Shown piece after piece: positions 18,307 through 26,049 of a stretch of DNA of 50,448 bases (position 1 is the stretch's first letter; each line of letters starts with the position of its first letter). Below the pieces are notes generated by a model, which searched no databases, was not told the origin of the DNA, and worked only from the letters and a program-made list of their open reading frames with translations. The DNA comes from Ruminococcus sp. GTDB taxonomy: Bacteria > Bacillota > Clostridia > Oscillospirales > Ruminococcaceae. Both the position numbers and the translations under genes were made by a program. The stretch spans positions 1 through 50,448 of the forward strand of contig SVNX01000018.1 in the NCBI GenBank assembly GCA_015066665.1, read 5' to 3'.

Positions 18307-20097
18307 TTACTTGATTTCTTCAAAGTCAGCGGCACCGTGCTTGCACAGCGGGCAAATGAAATCCTCAGGGAGGGTATCGCCCTCATGCACATAGCCGCAG
18401 ATTTTGCATACATAGCCCTTCTTGCCCTCGGTTTCAGGCTTGGGCTTGACATTGTTCTGGTAATAGGTGTAGGTCATGGTCTCACGGTCGGAGAGCACGC
18501 GTGCCTCCGTCACGGAGCAGATGAACATGCCGTGTGTGTCAAGATCGATATACTGCTCCACCTTCAGGGACATGAAGGAATTGATATTGCGGGGCAGGAA
18601 GATCAGACCGTTGTCAGAACGGAGCGGTTCGCAGTCTGCGAACTTATCCACATTTCTGCCGCTCTGGAAGCCGAATTTTTCGAATACGGAAAACGGTGCA
18701 TCGACCGTCAGGCAGTTAATATTCATCTTGCCTGTCTGCTTGATGACATGGTGAGAATAATTCTCCTTGCTGATGGTCACAGCAATTCTGTTGGGAGTAT
18801 TGGTCACCTGCGTCACAGTATTCACAATCAGACCATTATCTTTTTTTCCGTCATGGGATGTCACCACATAGAGACCATAGCCGATGTTGAAGAGAGCGGT
18901 CAGGTCATTCTTGTTGGCGGTTTCACTCTGCTGTGCGAGATACTCCTTGCAGAGCTCGTCGGCAAGCGCATTCAGCTGTGCGGTGCTGTCCTCATTGAGG
19001 GCGGAGAGAATCTTCACGGTGGTATCGGTGTAGGTGATGTTTTTGCTCTTTTCGAACATGCCCTTCATCACCTTGGCGGCCATGGGTGCCCAGCTGCCGT
19101 TCTCGATGAAGGCAACCGTACGGTTCTGGAAATTACGCTCGGTCAGGTGATGGATGAATTCCCGCATGAAGGGGAAGATTTCTGCATTGTAGGTTGTCGT
19201 TGCCAGAACGAGCTTGCTGTAGCGGAAGGCATCCTCAACGGCTTCTGCCATATCGCAGCGGGCAAGGTCATTGACAACCACCTTCGGGCAGCCGTTGGCA
19301 CGGAGCTTGTCGGCCAGCTGCAGCACGGCCTTCTTTGTATTGCCATAGACGGAGGTATAGGCGATCATAATGCCCTCATCCTCGGGCTGATAGGATGACC
19401 ATGTATTGTAGAGTCCCAGATAATAACCGAGGTTCTCTGTCAGAATCGGGCCATGGAGCGGCGCAATGATCTGGATATCAAGGCCGGCGGCCTTTTTCAG
19501 GAGTGCCTGCACCTGTGTACCATACTTGCCCACGATGCCGATGTAATAGCGGCGTGCCTCGCATGCCCAGTCCTCTTCCACATCCAGTGCGCCGAACTTA
19601 CCAAAGCCGTCCGCAGAGAAGAGTACCTTGTCCTTGCTGTCGTAGGTCACGATGACCTCGGGCCAGTGCACCATGGGGGCTGTGACAAAGGTCAGGGTAT
19701 GTGTACCGAGGGAGAGCGTATCGCCTTCGCCGACCACGATCTGTCTGTCAGCAAAATCTGTGCCGAAGAAGTTCTTCATCATGGCAAAGGCCTTGGCAGA
19801 AGAAACAATCCTGGCGTCCGGATAAGCCTTGATGAAGCTGACGATATTCGCAGAATGATCGGGCTCCATGTGCTGTACGACCAGATAATCGGGCTTGCGG
19901 CTGCCGAGGGCATTCTGAAGATTGTCGAGCCACTCGTGTGTGAAGGCAGCGTCCACAGTATCCATGACCGCAATCTTCTCATCGAGGATCACATAGGAAT
20001 TATAGGCCATGCCATTGGGCACGATGTACTGTCCCTCAAACAGATCAACCTGATGATCGTTGACGCCGATGTATCGGATATCTTGTGTTATATTCAT
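18307..20097 (-). CDS. Flavodiiron protein fused to flavin reductase-like and rubredoxin domains, 596 aa
   Basis: Oxygen (or nitric oxide) reductase that protects anaerobes. The metallo-beta-lactamase-like diiron domain (1-240) keeps the ligand set HMEPDH (His76, Glu78, Asp80, His81), His144, Asp163 and His215. A flavodoxin domain (about 243-390) carries the FMN loop TSVYGNTKKA. Residues about 400-545 match flavin reductase-like (split-barrel) proteins, and the last 50 form a rubredoxin (CKICGYVHEG and CPLCKHG). The fusion should let NAD(P)H electrons reach the diiron site in one polypeptide. A GGAGGT site precedes the ATG; the promoter contains TTGAA/TTCAA half sites like those at the nearby Crp/Fnr gene. 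Confidence 0.93.
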   Translation of the reverse strand: MNITQDIRYIGVNDHQVDLFEGQYIVPNGMAYNSYVILDEKIAVMDTVDAAFTHEWLDNLQNALGSRKPDYLVVQHMEPDHSANIVSFIKAYPDARIVSSAKAFAMMKNFFGTDFADRQIVVGEGDTLSLGTHTLTFVTAPMVHWPEVIVTYDSKDKVLFSADGFGKFGALDVEEDWACEARRYYIGIVGKYGTQVQALLKKAAGLDIQIIAPLHGPILTENLGYYLGLYNTWSSYQPEDEGIMIAYTSVYGNTKKAVLQLADKLRANGCPKVVVNDLARCDMAEAVEDAFRYSKLVLATTTYNAEIFPFMREFIHHLTERNFQNRTVAFIENGSWAPMAAKVMKGMFEKSKNITYTDTTVKILSALNEDSTAQLNALADELCKEYLAQQSETANKNDLTALFNIGYGLYVVTSHDGKKDNGLIVNTVTQVTNTPNRIAVTISKENYSHHVIKQTGKMNINCLTVDAPFSVFEKFGFQSGRNVDKFADCEPLRSDNGLIFLPRNINSFMSLKVEQYIDLDTHGMFICSVTEARVLSDRETMTYTYYQNNVKPKPETEGKKGYVCKICGYVHEGDTLPEDFICPLCKHGAADFEEIK

Positions 20098-20130
20098 GAT
20101 GATTTACCTCCGTCGGTTTTGTTTTTGTTT

Positions 20131-20159
20131 ATTATACCACAAATTGAATTGAATTTCAA
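20131..20159 (-). promoter_or_regulatory. Promoter of the flavodiiron-rubredoxin operon
   Basis: Minus-strand TTGAAA (20159-20154), 17-nt spacer, TATAAT (20136-20131). The -35 overlaps an inverted pair TTGAA-T-TTCAA (20149-20159) whose half sites equal those of the 16-bp palindrome between the 4Fe-4S and Crp/Fnr genes, although the spacing differs by one base. Common control is inference. Confidence 0.6.
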
Positions 20160-20193
20160 TCCATTCTTCTACATTTCACAGAATTTTTTCAGA

Positions 20194-20886
20194 TCATTCC
20201 AGAACTTTACCATCTGTAGAGATGGTCACCACCTGCCAGGGAAGGAATTTCCCGCTGGCCTGCAGTGCACGCTTCACGGCATTCTCGATGCCGCCGCAGC
20301 AGGGCACTTCCATGCGGACGACCTTAACGCTCCGGATATTGTTGTTTGCAATGATCTGGGTGAGCTTGTCGGCATAATCGCCCTCATCGAGCTTTGGACA
20401 GCCGATGAGCGTGATGTGATTGCGGATGAATTCCTGATGGAAATTGCCGTAGGCAAAGGCCGTACAGTCCGCTGCAATCAGCAGATTGGCCTCTTCGAAG
20501 TACGGTGCATTCACGGGCACAAGCTTGATCTGGCACGGCCACTGCATGAGCTGGCTTGTGACGCCTGCGGCGGCACGAATCTGGGGCGCTGCCTGACGCT
20601 GGATGGCTCTGGATCTGGTGCCGGGACAGCCGCATGGGGCTGCGTGCTTTTGCTGCTTTGCCTGACGGACAGCCTCTTCATTATAGGCGGGCGCCTCCCG
20701 TTCCTCAAATGAAATGGCATCCATCGGACAGGCCGGCAGGCAATCGCCGAGTCCATCGCAGTAATCCTCACGGGTAAGCTTTGCCTTGCCATCGATCATT
20801 TCAATGGCACCCTCGTGGCAGGCCGCAGCACAGGCACCGCAGCCGTTGCATTTTTCTTCATCAATGCGGATCATTTTCCGGATCAT
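20194..20886 (-). CDS. 4Fe-4S ferredoxin-domain protein, 230 aa
   Basis: Iron-sulfur protein of unknown exact role. The N-terminus has two cluster motifs: CNGCGACAAACHEGA and a variant CDGLGDCLPACPMDA that lacks the usual second cysteine, a variation I have seen in this clostridial family. The remaining 140 residues contain several cysteines (CGCPGT, GCPKLDEGDY, PCCGG) and may hold another metal site. The start at 20886 has GGAGGAATCAAT before it; a longer open frame upstream runs into the divergent gene and is not used. Such proteins commonly lie beside Crp/Fnr regulators and hybrid-cluster proteins, as part of nitrosative or redox stress responses (family knowledge). Confidence 0.82.
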   Translation of the reverse strand: MIRKMIRIDEEKCNGCGACAAACHEGAIEMIDGKAKLTREDYCDGLGDCLPACPMDAISFEEREAPAYNEEAVRQAKQQKHAAPCGCPGTRSRAIQRQAAPQIRAAAGVTSQLMQWPCQIKLVPVNAPYFEEANLLIAADCTAFAYGNFHQEFIRNHITLIGCPKLDEGDYADKLTQIIANNNIRSVKVVRMEVPCCGGIENAVKRALQASGKFLPWQVVTISTDGKVLE

Positions 20887-20963
20887 ATTGATTCCTCCTG
20901 ATTCGTTTGGGGGATATTTTTTGTATCTGTTCGGAAAAGCGGGCGTTTTTTCTGACTTTCCTC

Positions 20964-21022
20964 TTGCTTTTCTGTTTCTATTATAGTATAATGGAAGCAA
21001 TAAGTCTGTTGAATCTTCAACA
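20964..21022. promoter_or_regulatory. Divergent promoters with 16-bp palindrome (candidate Crp/Fnr operator)
   Basis: Rightward: TTGCTT (20964-20969), 17-nt spacer, TATAAT (20987-20992). Leftward: TATAAT on the minus strand at 20985-20980 with a poor -35 (CAGACT). TGTTGAA-TC-TTCAACA (21007-21022) is a perfect inverted repeat. Its centre lies about 41.5 nt upstream of the predicted leftward start site, the class II activator position, and just downstream of the rightward start, a position for autorepression. Start sites are predicted, not measured. Confidence 0.62.
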
Positions 21023-21034
21023 AAAGGAGAGAAA

Positions 21035-21694
21035 ATGAAAAAATATTTTTCGGTTCTCAGGGATTGTCCCCTGTTCATGCAGATCCGAGATGAGGATCTG
21101 CTCACCATGCTCCCCTGTCTCGGAGCGAAGGCGGAGCGGTTTGAAAAAAAATTCACCGTCATTGCGGAAGGAAGTCCCGCACGGCACATCGGCATCATCC
21201 TGTCGGGTTCCGTGCAGATCATCCGCATGGATTATTACGGCAACCGCAGTATTGTAAGCACAGCGGGGCCTTCAGAAATCATCTGCGAGGCCTTTGCCTG
21301 TGCCGAGGTCAGTGCGGTGCCGGTGTCAATTGTGGCAAGTGAGGACTGCACCATTCTTCTGATTGAATCAAACCGGATGATGCACACCTGCGACAATTCC
21401 TGCGGCTTTCACCAGCAGCTCATCTTCAACCTGATGAAGGATCTGGCTGCAAAGAACCTGCAGTTCCACCAGAAACTTGAGATCACGGCCATGCGTACAA
21501 CGCGTGAAAAGCTGCTGGCCTATCTCTCACAGGAGGAGAAGAAGGCCGGATCGAACCGCTTCACCATACCGTTTGACCGGCAGGCACTGGCAGATTATCT
21601 TGAGGTCGACCGGAGCGGCCTGTCCGCTGAGATCAGCAAACTGCGAAAGGAAGGCGTCCTCGAAAGCCGCAAGAATGAATTCACGCTGTTCTGA
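21035..21694 (+). CDS. Crp/Fnr-family transcriptional regulator, 219 aa
   Basis: Transcription factor with an N-terminal cyclic-nucleotide-binding-like beta-roll (about 15-125) and a C-terminal winged helix; the recognition part is FDRQALADYLEVDRSGLSAE. The sensor half does not show a full cAMP phosphate cassette, and no N-terminal Fnr cysteine cluster is visible, though Cys11, Cys28, Cys97 and Cys101 are present; the ligand is unknown. It starts after AAAGGAGAG. Divergent from the 4Fe-4S gene and near the flavodiiron operon, it most likely governs redox or nitrosative stress genes. Confidence 0.88.
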   Translation: MKKYFSVLRDCPLFMQIRDEDLLTMLPCLGAKAERFEKKFTVIAEGSPARHIGIILSGSVQIIRMDYYGNRSIVSTAGPSEIICEAFACAEVSAVPVSIVASEDCTILLIESNRMMHTCDNSCGFHQQLIFNLMKDLAAKNLQFHQKLEITAMRTTREKLLAYLSQEEKKAGSNRFTIPFDRQALADYLEVDRSGLSAEISKLRKEGVLESRKNEFTLF

Positions 21695-21703
21695 TAGATT
21701 CAA

Positions 21704-21742
21704 AAAAATCCAGAGAAGAGTCTGTTTCTTCTCTGGATTTTT
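21704..21742 (+). terminator. Intrinsic terminator after crp/fnr gene
   Basis: AAAAATCCAGAGAAG (21704-21718) pairs with its complement at 21728-21742; the right arm ends in TTTTT. The T-run abuts the stop of the convergent TraX-like gene. Confidence 0.88.
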
Positions 21743-21743
21743 G

Positions 21744-22526
21744 TTACTGCATGTGGTCGAGCACCAGCTTCACGATAAAAATGACCAGATAATGCAGCGG
21801 ATAGAACGCATAGAAAAACCATTTTGCAAAAACCGGATGAGCACCCTTTTTGCCGTTGTAGAATGTGGTCATGCAGAAATAGGGGGCCATCAGAACCACA
21901 AACATCACAAGCATATTCACGAGCAAACGCCCTGTCGGAACGGTTCCGAGCGAAAAGAGATTCAGCAGGGTATGCACAAGGAGCAGGCTGGTGTAGGCAA
22001 TCAGACGGGCCTTGGGTCTGTCCCTGAAAACATGCAGAAAAAAAATGAACAGGACACCGAAAACGATCCAGTCGCACATCATTACGGCTGTGGCCAGTGC
22101 GCAAAGAATGACGAGCAGAATCCTTTGCCACAGCTTGCGTCCGCTTTCCCATGCGGTGATGGAGAGCAGACCGAAAAACAATGTGAAGATCACATTGAAC
22201 GTCCACCAGCCGCTGGACGGCTGGAACAGCAGCCAATGAAACGGCTGCGTGATGCAGGCAAACAGCAGCAGCCGCAGCGCATATTTCTTCCTGTCCTTTG
22301 TATATTTATAGCCGTCGACAATCATGAAAAACATCACCGGCGGACAGAAAAGTGCCAGATCGACGACGATCTGCAGCGGCAGCGGCAGGGTGTATGTGCC
22401 CATGCTGTTTTCAGGATGACGCATCATGGTGATCCATCCGATCATATGCCCGATGAACATCGGCACCAGCGCAAGATATTTCATCACATCACGATTGAGC
22501 ACCTTGCATCGTGTGCTCTCATACAT
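21744..22526 (-). CDS. TraX-family membrane protein, 260 aa
   Basis: Polytopic membrane protein with eight or more hydrophobic segments. The N-terminal KYLALVPMFIGHMIGW and the FFMIVDGYKYTKDRKKYALRL segment are typical of TraX-type proteins, which in F plasmid acetylate pilin; in Firmicutes chromosomal members have no established substrate. The ATG at 22526 is 9 nt after AGGAGG; an in-frame GTG six codons earlier lies within that site and is not used. The gene is preceded by the terminator of the zinc-ribbon gene, so it must have its own promoter or live from read-through. Confidence 0.82.
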   Translation of the reverse strand: MYESTRCKVLNRDVMKYLALVPMFIGHMIGWITMMRHPENSMGTYTLPLPLQIVVDLALFCPPVMFFMIVDGYKYTKDRKKYALRLLLFACITQPFHWLLFQPSSGWWTFNVIFTLFFGLLSITAWESGRKLWQRILLVILCALATAVMMCDWIVFGVLFIFFLHVFRDRPKARLIAYTSLLLVHTLLNLFSLGTVPTGRLLVNMLVMFVVLMAPYFCMTTFYNGKKGAHPVFAKWFFYAFYPLHYLVIFIVKLVLDHMQ

Positions 22527-22542
22527 CTGAATCGACCTCCTC

Positions 22543-22577
22543 ACAAAAAAGCCGCTTCTGAATATCAGAAGCGGCTT
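22543..22577 (-). terminator. Intrinsic terminator after the zinc-ribbon gene
   Basis: On the minus strand AAGCCGCTTCTGA, a 3-nt loop and TCAGAAGCGGCTT are followed by TTTT. The perfect 13-bp stem ends the zinc-ribbon transcript 17 nt before the TraX-like start codon. Confidence 0.87.
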
Positions 22578-22603
22578 GACGATATGCTTCAGGGATTGAA
22601 ATT

Positions 22604-23008
22604 TTAGTCAATGACCTCAGCCTTGAGCGGCTCTGCTTCCTGCTTCTTGCCGCAGTGAGAGCAATAAGCCTGACCCTCCTGCACATGATGGCCGCAGCCG
22701 CTGCAGAGACCTGCACTGTCCATAGCAGCAAGATCCGCTCTTGCCACAGCAATCTGTGCCTTGGCCTTTGCAACCTGTGCCAGAATCTGAGCGAACTCAG
22801 CCTCGCCTCTGTTGCCGTAGAGCTCCTCGTACTTCTTACCGATTTCAATATATGCAGCATTGAGCACGCTTTCTGCTTCGCTGATGGAACGCTTGATCTT
22901 AACCTTCTCAGCCATCTTCTTGGAACCGTCGATGGCACCCTTTGCAATCTTTTCAGCGGAATTCTTCACATCGCCGCCGAGCTTCAGAATGGTTTCCTTT
23001 ACTTCCAT
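22604..23008 (-). CDS. Zinc-ribbon coiled-coil protein, 134 aa
   Basis: Unknown function. Residues about 5-95 form amphipathic, Lys/Glu/Ala-rich helices (for example KKMAEKVKIKRSISEAESV) suited to a coiled coil; the C-terminus is a zinc ribbon with two Cys-x-x-Cys pairs (CSGCGHHVQEGQAYCSHCGKK region, about 103-123). The start at 23008 has GGAGG 8 nt upstream and follows a good promoter; the longer open frame runs back through that promoter. Small proteins of this layout are common and uncharacterised in Clostridia. Confidence 0.8.
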   Translation of the reverse strand: MEVKETILKLGGDVKNSAEKIAKGAIDGSKKMAEKVKIKRSISEAESVLNAAYIEIGKKYEELYGNRGEAEFAQILAQVAKAKAQIAVARADLAAMDSAGLCSGCGHHVQEGQAYCSHCGKKQEAEPLKAEVID

Positions 23009-23062
23009 AATACTAACCTCCAATCGTTCCGCAGTTCTGCCTCTCAGAACTGCTGTACCTTC

Positions 23063-23091
23063 AGTGTACCATAATATTCCTTTGCCGTCAA
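23063..23091 (-). promoter_or_regulatory. Promoter of the zinc-ribbon gene, with leader hairpin
   Basis: Minus-strand TTGACG (23091-23086), 17-nt spacer, TACACT (23068-23063). Downstream, in the leader, GCAGTTCT and AGAACTGC (23053-23046 and 23038-23031 on the minus strand) form a perfect 8-bp hairpin before the ribosome site; its role is unknown. Confidence 0.6.
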
Positions 23092-23139
23092 GGGAATTTT
23101 TGTAAATTAATGTGATAATATGATGAAATCTTCCGAGCG

Positions 23140-23619
23140 TTACCACTCATAGCGTTTCGGGGCTTCCTCTTTCCGGTAATCGGCGCGGATGTCACGGAAA
23201 TCGGGATAGCCCGGTTCCTGCTCGAGCCCTGTACTGCGCATCATTCCCAGGCACACAATGCCGTTCATAACGGTCAGAATGCCGAAGATCAGATGCATCG
23301 GGATCAGCATCAATGTGATGGCACAGCCGATCACGGGATGATGAAAATGCTTGATGCCGATCAGAAATACGAACAGCACGAGATAAAGTCCTGTCAGAAT
23401 CAGATAAAGCGGCAGATTCTTGATGAACATACCGGACAGAATCAGAATGACGATATTGATAAACAGCAGCACAGAAAATCCAGCACTGCGCATTTTCTTC
23501 CTCCGGCGGTTCTCCTCCATGCGTGTGTTGTAGAGATTCACTTCCATGAGCACCGCATTGTCTGTCACAACGACATAACCCCTGCGGATGTCCTCTTCGG
23601 TGATGTACTGGTAATCCAT
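23140..23619 (-). CDS. Small membrane protein of unknown function, 159 aa
   Basis: I do not recognise the family. A hydrophilic N-terminus (1-45, with EENRRRKKMRS) is followed by three or four hydrophobic segments (about 48-66, 70-88, 97-125), then an acidic/basic tail. Several His and Met lie in the second half (GIKHFHHPVIG). Start preceded by GGGGAAG. It follows the 88-aa gene by 44 nt in the same direction and may be the tail of the polyamine transcript. Confidence 0.6.
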   Translation of the reverse strand: MDYQYITEEDIRRGYVVVTDNAVLMEVNLYNTRMEENRRRKKMRSAGFSVLLFINIVILILSGMFIKNLPLYLILTGLYLVLFVFLIGIKHFHHPVIGCAITLMLIPMHLIFGILTVMNGIVCLGMMRSTGLEQEPGYPDFRDIRADYRKEEAPKRYEW

Positions 23620-23663
23620 TTTATCTTCCCCTTTCCTATTGTGTATCAGTCTCCGGATTTCTT

Positions 23664-23927
23664 CTATCCGAGAACAGAACCATGCTCCTGAAGTAAGGCT
23701 TCAAATTCCTGCATCTGCACGTCATCCGTGCGGAAGACCAGCACGAAATGTTTCCCATACTGTGCGGTATATCTTTGCATCATCTCCGCCGGTGCAAACA
23801 GATCGAAAAAATGTCCGGCACTGCGTGCCTCGGCATCGAATGCCTCCGGCTTTTCCTCACCGTCCACAAAGAGCTGCCTTGTAAAGGACTTCTGCTCAGG
23901 ACGGCATACAATCTTGATTTTTCTCAT
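23664..23927 (-). CDS. Hypothetical protein, 87 aa
   Basis: Unknown. A compact, soluble-looking protein with mixed charged and aromatic residues (CRPEQKSFTRQLFVDGEEK; RTDDVQMQEFEALLQEHG). The ATG at 23927 lies only 8 nt after the N-carbamoylputrescine amidase stop; a GTG one codon earlier is also possible. The tight spacing suggests translational coupling to the polyamine operon, yet nothing in the sequence ties it to polyamine chemistry. Confidence 0.55.
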   Translation of the reverse strand: MRKIKIVCRPEQKSFTRQLFVDGEEKPEAFDAEARSAGHFFDLFAPAEMMQRYTAQYGKHFVLVFRTDDVQMQEFEALLQEHGSVLG

Positions 23928-23935
23928 CACATCAC

Positions 23936-24814
23936 CTATTTCTCTGTGAGAATGCCATAGCGGTCGGGACGTCTGTCACGGAAAATACCCCAGCTGAGAC
24001 GATCGGCAGCAAGTGCATCCAGATCGAATGCAGCAGCCAGCACATCATCTCCCTCCCTCGCGGACTGGCAAACGAGTGCGCCGGTATTGTCAGCAATGAA
24101 GGATGAGCCATAGAACCGGAGAGAGGAGCTCTGTCCGCCGTTCTCCGTACAGGGCTGCACTTCCTCGAGACCATAGCGGTTGGCAGCGATCACGGGCATG
24201 AGATTTGCTGCTGCATGGCCCTGCATACAGCGTGTCCAGTGGGGCATGCTGTCGGTTTCAAGAATCGGCTCGGAACCGATGGCGGTCGGATAGAAAAGCA
24301 GCTCCGCACCATTGAGTGCAAAGGCTCTTGCCGTCTCAGGGAACCACTGATCCCAGCAGATGCCGACACCGATCTTGGCATATTTCGTATCAAACACCCT
24401 GAATCCCGTATCACCGGGGATGAAGTAGAATTTCTCCTGGTAGTAGTGATCGTCCGGAATATGGGTCTTGCGGTAGATACCAAGCATTGCGCCGTCCGCA
24501 TCAAGCACTGCCACGGAATTGAACAGGCGGTTGCCGTCCTTCTCGTAAAAACTGATGGGCAGAACCACACCGAGTTCTGCGGCCAGCTTTGCAAAATGCT
24601 GTACTGCATCATTTTCCTCTGCCGGCTTTGCAAACTGATAATATTCATACTGCCGTTCCTGACAGAAGTACTGCCGCTCGAACAGCTCCGGCAGGAGAAT
24701 GATATTTGCGCCGTTTTCAGCCGCTTCACGGACAAGAGCGTCCGCACGGGCGATATTTTCCTGTACATTCCGTGTGCAGGACATCTGCACAGCGGCGACG
24801 GTTACTTTTCTCAT
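23936..24814 (-). CDS. aguB: N-carbamoylputrescine amidase, 292 aa
   Basis: Carbon-nitrogen hydrolase of the nitrilase superfamily that turns N-carbamoylputrescine into putrescine, CO2 and ammonia. The Glu-Lys-Cys triad is visible: Glu43 in LLPELF, Lys116 in YRKTHIPD and Cys153 in GVGICWDQWFPE. The DDHYYQEKFYFIPGDTGF segment is typical of AguB rather than other amidases. AGGAG precedes the ATG. It follows agmatine deiminase by 122 nt, a gap filled with two G+C-rich hairpins, and completes the agmatine-to-putrescine route of this operon. Confidence 0.93.
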   Translation of the reverse strand: MRKVTVAAVQMSCTRNVQENIARADALVREAAENGANIILLPELFERQYFCQERQYEYYQFAKPAEENDAVQHFAKLAAELGVVLPISFYEKDGNRLFNSVAVLDADGAMLGIYRKTHIPDDHYYQEKFYFIPGDTGFRVFDTKYAKIGVGICWDQWFPETARAFALNGAELLFYPTAIGSEPILETDSMPHWTRCMQGHAAANLMPVIAANRYGLEEVQPCTENGGQSSSLRFYGSSFIADNTGALVCQSAREGDDVLAAAFDLDALAADRLSWGIFRDRRPDRYGILTEK

Positions 24815-24876
24815 AGGCTATCTCCTTTACATTTTATTGCAAAAGGAAGGGCTTTTCAAAATCGCCCCCACCCCAA

Positions 24877-24928
24877 CCCCTCCCCCATTGGGGGAGGGGC
24901 ATTTTATTGAAGGGGGCTGCGCCCCCTT
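24877..24928. repeat. Two G+C-rich intergenic hairpins between aguA and aguB
   Basis: CCCCTCCCCC (24877-24886) pairs with GGGGGAGGGG (24890-24899); AAGGGGGC (24910-24917) pairs with GCCCCCTT (24921-24928). Very similar units stand at 31545-31590. They look like a small interspersed palindromic element; they could also protect or end mRNA inside the operon. Confidence 0.65.
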
Positions 24929-24936
24929 CACCTGCA

Positions 24937-26049
24937 TTAAGCATTCCTTGGTATCTGCTGTGTAATACAATGGATATTCCCGCCGCCGACAATGATTTCC
25001 CTTGCGGGGATCCTCACGATGGTGCGTTCCGGAAAAAGCTTTCCCAGAATGGCGGCGGCTCTTTCGTCGCTCTCTGCATTCTCACCGCCGAACTGCGGCA
25101 GGAGAATCGCATGATTGCAGATGTAGAAATTCACATAGGATGCCGCCAGACGTTCGCCGACCTCACGGGTATCCTCGCCCTCCTCGAACTCGTAGCCGTC
25201 CATATCGGATGCTTCCACGCAGACGGGCACATCCGGAATGGGAAGCTTGTGCACGGTGAAGGCTCTGCCCTTTGCATCGGTCTCTGTTTTCAGCACTTCC
25301 ATACATGCCGTAGAAAGCGCATACTGCGGATCATCTTTCTGATCCGTCCATGCAAGCACCACTTCCGCAGGCTTCACAAATGCGCAGACATTATCCACAT
25401 GTTCATTGGTTTCATCATTGTAAATGCCGCGGGGCAGCCAGATGACTTTTTCCGCACCGAGGTAGTGCTTCAGCGTATCGGTGATCTGTTCCTTTGTCAT
25501 ATGGGGATTGCGTCCGGGGCTGAGCAGGCAGCTTTCGGTGACGAGAACCGTCCCCTCGCCGTCGGAATGGATCGAACCGCCCTCCAGCACAAAATGCTGT
25601 GCATCATAGCAGTCCAGACCGATGCTTTCGCAAAATCGGCAAGCAAGCGCGTTGTCCTCCTCCCAATGGGCATAGAGTCCGTCGAACTCTCCGCCCCATG
25701 CATTGAACTGCCAGTCGATACCACGCAGCTCTCCCCTATCATTCACGACAAAGGTCGGGGCGGTATCCCTTGCCCAAGCATCATTCTGGGGGATGGTGAG
25801 AAGATGGATGCGTGTATCGCCGGAAAGCAATTCTTCCGCACGGGTACGCTGTGCCTCGCTCACAAGGACATAGACGGTTTCGGATTTTGCGATTTCACGG
25901 ATAATGCAGCTGAAAATCTCCTGTGCCTTGGGGACATTGCTCCATGAGCCCCTGCGTTCGGGAAAAATCATGATCGTTCCATGATGGGGGGCATATTCTG
26001 CCGGCATATGGAATCCATCGGCTTTGGGGATGGTATGGAGCTTACTCAT
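24937..26049 (-). CDS. aguA: Agmatine deiminase, 370 aa
   Basis: Guanidino-group-modifying enzyme that hydrolyses agmatine to N-carbamoylputrescine and ammonia. Recognisable segments are [18 protein letters not shown] near the N-terminus, [13 protein letters not shown], the [17 protein letters not shown] strand and the C-terminal [13 protein letters not shown] motif with catalytic Cys361. Length is normal. Its ATG overlaps the stop of the carboxynorspermidine decarboxylase gene (ATGA), a sign of coupling. It could alternatively act on aminopropylagmatine if the pathway condenses agmatine before deimination; sequence cannot decide. Confidence 0.94.
   Translation of the reverse strand: MSKLHTIPKADGFHMPAEYAPHHGTIMIFPERRGSWSNVPKAQEIFSCIIREIAKSETVYVLVSEAQRTRAEELLSGDTRIHLLTIPQNDAWARDTAPTFVVNDRGELRGIDWQFNAWGGEFDGLYAHWEEDNALACRFCESIGLDCYDAQHFVLEGGSIHSDGEGTVLVTESCLLSPGRNPHMTKEQITDTLKHYLGAEKVIWLPRGIYNDETNEHVDNVCAFVKPAEVVLAWTDQKDDPQYALSTACMEVLKTETDAKGRAFTVHKLPIPDVPVCVEASDMDGYEFEEGEDTREVGERLAASYVNFYICNHAILLPQFGGENAESDERAAAILGKLFPERTIVRIPAREIIVGGGNIHCITQQIPRNA

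Noticed and set aside
20887-21228. N-terminal extension of the 4Fe-4S protein
   Set aside because: The extension overlaps the start of the divergent Crp/Fnr gene and both promoters; a strong ribosome site supports the start at 20886.
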